From Halichoerus grypus (Eukaryota > Chordata > Mammalia > Carnivora > Phocidae): DNA of 64,000 nucleotides. A model generated the notes under the pieces. It was not told the DNA's origin, made no database searches, and was given only the letters and a program-made list of their open reading frames with translations. The stretch spans positions 98,905,283 through 98,969,282 of the forward strand of contig NC_135723.1 in NCBI RefSeq assembly GCF_964656455.1. Reading direction: 5' to 3'. This document shows, one piece after another, positions 60,580 to 64,000 of the stretch (the first letter of the stretch is position 1; every line of letters starts with the position of its first letter). A program made the translations under genes and the position numbers.

Positions 60580-63330
60580 TTTTTAAGATCAACTTTATTG
60601 AAGTATAACATGCACGTACTCAAATGGAACGGGTCAATGACTCGTGACAAACACGCACGCCCATAACCACCACCACAATCAAGATATGGAACATTTCCAT
60701 CCACAGAAAGCTCTTTGTGCCCCTGGGGAGTCCCTTTCCCTCGCCCCACTCCCAACCAAGGCAACCTCTGATTTGCTTTTTGTGATGTAGATTACTTTCA
60801 CCTCCTCTTGAATTCCATATAAATGGGATCATATAGTAGGTCGTCTGTGGTGCCTTTTGCTCATCATAGTGTTTTTGAGAACTATCCATTGTTGCATCAT
60901 CAATAGTCTGTTTTAATTGTCAAGTTGTATTCTATTGAATGAATATCATTTGTTGTATCTACTCCCCTGTGCTATTTGGTTTGTTTCCAGATTGGAGCTA
61001 TTTTGAATAAAGCTGCTATGAATATTCTTGTTGAAGCCTTATATGAACATAAGTTTTCATTTCTCTTTGGTGATTCCTAGGAGTGCAACTGCTGGGTGTT
61101 ATAGAAAGTGGATATTAAGCTTTATAAGAAATTGCTATCCAGTTTTCTAAAAATGGTTGAACCACTTTACATTCCCATAATTAATATCTGGGAGGTCAGG
61201 TTTGCTCCACAGTCTTATCAACACTTGGTATATTTTCAGTCTTCTCAATTTTAGCCACCCTAGTGGATGAGTAGTGGTACCTCATTGAGGTTTTAGTGGG
61301 AATTATCTGATGACTAATCATTTTGAGCATCTTTTCATATGCTTATTGCCATTTGTAAATCTTTTTGTGAAGTGTCTGTTTAAAACTCTTTCACCATCTT
61401 TTAACTGAACTGTTTGACTTCTTCTTTTGAGTTATAACAGTTTTTTTTAATAGTCTAGATAGTTTAAGTCCTTTGTCAGACATCTGTATTGTGAATATTT
61501 TCTCCCAGTCTGTGACATGCCTTTTCATTTTCTTAGTGGTATTTTTTGAAAAGCAAGAGATTTAAAATTTGAAATAGTCCAATTTTTCAAATCTTTTCAG
61601 TTTGTGATTTTTTTTTTTTAAAGATTTTATTTATTTATTTGACAGAGAGAGACAGCCAGAGAGGAAACACAAGCAGGGGGAGTGGGAAAGTGAGAAGCAG
61701 GCTTCCGCTGAGCAGGGAGCCTGATGTGGGGCTCGATCCCAGGACCCTGAGATCATGACCTGAGCGAAAGGCAGTCGCCCAACCAACTGAGCCACCCAGG
61801 CGCCCCTCAGTTTGTGATTTTTTTAATTCTCTCTTTAAAACATGCCTATTCAAGGTTGTGAAGATTTTCTTCTGTGTTTTCTTCTAGAACTTTTATAGCT
61901 TTGGTTTCGGTTACCAAATCTATCATCACTTTGATGGTACATGGTGTGGTATAAAAGTCAAAGCCATTATCTTCCAAATTAATACTAGTTATTCCAAGAC
62001 CATTTGTTGAAAAGACTATATTTTCCAAATTTAATTTCCTTGGAGCTTTTGCCAAAAATCAATAGACCATATATGTGTATGTCTGCCTTCTGGGTTCTAT
62101 CCTGTTTTGTTGAGATATATATCTTTCTTTACACAATACTATGCTTGCTTTATTGTTTTACCTTATATTTATATTAAGCCTTGAGATGGCAACATACATT
62201 CTCCAGTTATTTCTTTTTTGTTTTTCAAAATTATGTTGGCTATTCTGGATCCTTTGCATTGCCATATAAAATTTAGAATCAACTTATCAATTTCCACCAA
62301 AAAAAAAGTTTGCTGTGATTTTCATTGGGATTACATAAGATCTATAAATAGACATCTAAACAATATTGGGTACTTCAGTTCTTAAACATGGTCTATCCAC
62401 CCATTTATTGACATCTTTAATTTCTCTTAGTAAGGTTTTATGGTCTTGAGTACACAGCCTTGAACAACTGTGTTCAGTTTGTTTTATTATAAATGGTATT
62501 ATTTTATTACTTTATTACTTTTAATATTTTTCCAAGTATTTCTTGCTAGTGTATAAAGACACAATTGATTTTTGTATATTGACTTTGTATCCTGTGATCT
62601 TGCTAAATTTACTGTTAGTTCTAGAAGCTTTTTTTTTTTTTTTTACATATTCCTTAGGATTTTCTACATAGATAATCATGTCACCTGAGAATAAAGAAAA
62701 TTTTTACTTCTTCTCTATCTGCACTTTTTATTTCTTTTTTATTTGTTTTACTGCACTGGCTCTGGGCTTTCAGTACATTGAGAGAGTTGACATTCTTCCA
62801 TTGTTACATATTTTAGAGAAAATCTGTTTATTCTTTTAGTATTGAGTAAGGTATTAGCTGTAGGTTTCTCACAGATGCCCTTTATCAGGCTGAGAAAGTT
62901 TCCTTCTACTAATAGTTTCTGAGACGCTTTATAATGAATGGAGGTTGAAGCTTGTCCTGTGCTTTTTCTCCTGTATTTCTTCAATGTGGTAAATTACATC
63001 ACTTTATTTCTTTAATGTTAAACCGATCTTGCATTCCTAGAATTAACACCACTTCATCACAATATATTCTTTCCCACACATTGCTGGATTTGATTTGCTA
63101 AAATTCTATTGAAGAGGACTATGGCTCTGTAGTTTTGTTTTCTTGTGATGTGTTTGTCTGGTCTTAGTATCAGGATAGTGCTGGGCTTCTAAAACAGGTT
63201 GAGCGGTATTTCCTCCTCATCTGTTTAATTGTCTGACAATTACTGAGAGAAGAGCATTGAAATCTCCAAATGTAACTGTGTATTGGTCTAGTTTCCTTTC
63301 AGTCCTGTCCATTTCGGTTGCTGTTGTCTT
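60580..63330 (-). mobile_element. Ancient LINE-1, antisense (3' UTR to mid ORF2)
   Basis: Read on the minus strand, it runs from mid ORF2 to the 3' UTR. Recognisable antisense motifs are tgaataaagctgctatgaat and tttgtcagac at the 3'-UTR side, then ttgccaaaaatcaatagacc and tttgtatattgactttgtat across ORF2. It is heavily mutated, with many stops and no intact ORF. A CanSINE interrupts it at 61610. Confidence 0.85.
61610..61806 (-). mobile_element. CanSINE, antisense, nested in antisense L1
   Basis: It runs from poly-T to ccacccaggcgcccc. The perfect duplication tcagtttgtgattttttt lies on both flanks, and L1 sequence continues on either side. Confidence 0.96.
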
Positions 63331-63454
63331 GGAGTTTTGTATTCTGTATGGGGGAGGGTGGTGTTTGCGGGAACCCGAGCGCCTGGGGAAGGTAGTGTGG
63401 GAGGGATGAACACATGGTCTGTTTAATCACCGGTGCTTCTCCTGTCTCCACCAG

Positions 63455-63654
63455 GCGTCATCGCTGTGGTGATTTTCACCATTCTCTGCACCTTGGTCTT
63501 CCTCATCCGCTACATGTTCCGCCACAAGGGCACCTACCACACCAACGAAGCAAAGGGAGCGGAGTCAGCAGAGAGCGCCGATGCAGCCATCATGAACAAC
63601 GACCCCAATTTCACAGAGACCATTGATGAGAGCAAAAAGGAATGGCTCATCTGA
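63455..63654 (+). CDS. CNTNAP2: CNTNAP2 exon 24, terminal coding exon (transmembrane helix and cytoplasmic tail)
   Basis: The acceptor is tctccaccag (ending 63454) and the stop codon is TGA at 63652-63654. After completing the Gly codon split with exon 23, it encodes 65 residues. First comes the membrane helix ([17 protein letters not shown], up to about 63507). Next is a basic stop-transfer and protein-4.1-binding juxtamembrane segment ([14 protein letters not shown]). An acidic, Ser/Ala-rich tail follows, and the last residues are EWLI, a hydrophobic PDZ ligand. In this family the 4.1B-binding segment links Caspr2 to the axonal cytoskeleton, and the C-terminus binds PDZ scaffolds. The translated tail looks identical to the human protein as I remember it, as expected for a strongly constrained gene. 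No frameshift or premature stop is present. Confidence 0.98.
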
Positions 63655-64000
63655 GGGGTGGCTATTTGGCTATGGGAGAGGGAGGGGCGAGTTATTAGGG
63701 AGGAGGGAAAGGGACAAAAGCACCCTACTTCATACTCTTGAGCACATCCTGAAAATATCAGCACAAGTTGGGGAAGGCAAGCAACAGAAAATTCTGGAGA
63801 TGGATCGCCACAAAAAAAAAAAAAATACTTTTTAATATTTCTTTATAGCTGAGTTTCCCCTTCTATATCAACTCAAAATAATACAAAAAAAATGCTTTTA
63901 GAGTTTAAGAAATGGTTGAAATTTGTAGGTAATGTGTCTTATTTTGTGTGTGTTTAGAGGTGTTCTGAAAACCCATGCTAACAGGGCAAGTTTTCTACAT
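63655..64000 (+). other. CNTNAP2: Start of CNTNAP2 3' UTR (continues beyond window)
   Basis: This is transcribed sequence after the TGA stop. It begins purine-rich (gggagagggaggggcgag) and turns A/T-rich, with an A13 run at about 63812 and an A-rich stretch at about 63886. No AATAAA followed by a GU-rich element is seen, so the polyadenylation site lies beyond the window. The human 3' UTR of this gene is several kilobases long. No repeat element is recognised here. Confidence 0.85.

Larger units (their letters stand above)
59814..63454 (+). other. CNTNAP2: CNTNAP2 intron 23
   Basis: This 3.6-kb intron has donor gtgggt and acceptor ccaccag. From about 60.58 kb to about 63.33 kb it is one antisense L1 carrying a nested CanSINE. 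The first 760 bases hold no recognised element, and the last 120 bases before exon 24 are unique sequence with a G-rich stretch (gtatgggggagggtggtg). Confidence 0.93.

Noticed and set aside
61846..62984. Minus-strand ORFs of 69 and 78 codons
   Set aside because: They are decayed pieces of LINE-1 ORF2 with stops and frameshifts between them.
1..64000. CRISPR arrays, operons, bacterial insertion sequences or phage modules
   Set aside because: The sequence is a mammalian intron-exon region. The interspersed repeats are retroelements with target duplications, not regularly spaced direct repeats.

Overview
The window is mammalian nuclear DNA from a carnivore. It holds the last three coding exons of CNTNAP2 (contactin-associated protein-like 2, Caspr2) on the + strand, inside very large introns. 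The gene call rests on direct translation. Exons at 34691-34930, 59733-59813 and 63455-63654 join in frame to give the end of the fourth laminin-G domain, a juxtamembrane linker, one transmembrane helix, a protein-4.1-binding juxtamembrane tail and the C-terminal PDZ ligand ending EWLI. By comparison with the 24-exon human gene these are exons 22, 23 and 24. All three have consensus splice signals, matching phases and no disablement.

The lineage is shown by the repeats. I count 32 tRNA-derived CanSINE insertions, most with the head 'gcgcctgggtggctcagt' and an AATAAA-rich tail. That head differs from the dog SINEC_Cf form and fits an arctoid carnivore (seal, bear or mustelid type). This lineage call is an inference from repeat consensus memory. 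There are also old LINE-1 fragments (mostly antisense), one carnivore-type young L1 3' end, and L2, MIR, MER5-type DNA transposon and MaLR LTR fossils.

Layout: 1-34690 is intron 21, including an isolated CpG-dense segment at about 4.1-4.7 kb. Exon 22 follows, then intron 22 (34931-59732), which holds an L1 3' end and a 102-bp near-identical inverted repeat at 51023-51124 / 52930-53031. Exon 23 is followed by intron 23 (59814-63454), most of which is an antisense L1 carrying a younger CanSINE. Exon 24 and the start of a long 3' UTR close the window.

The three exons encode the membrane anchor and intracellular tail of a neuronal adhesion protein that clusters Kv1 channels at juxtaparanodes. 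I found no separate gene, RNA gene, CRISPR array or novel multi-gene system. The observations most worth checking are the inverted repeat next to the L1, the orphan CpG island, which could serve a short C-terminal isoform, and the dense SINE arrangement just upstream of exon 23.
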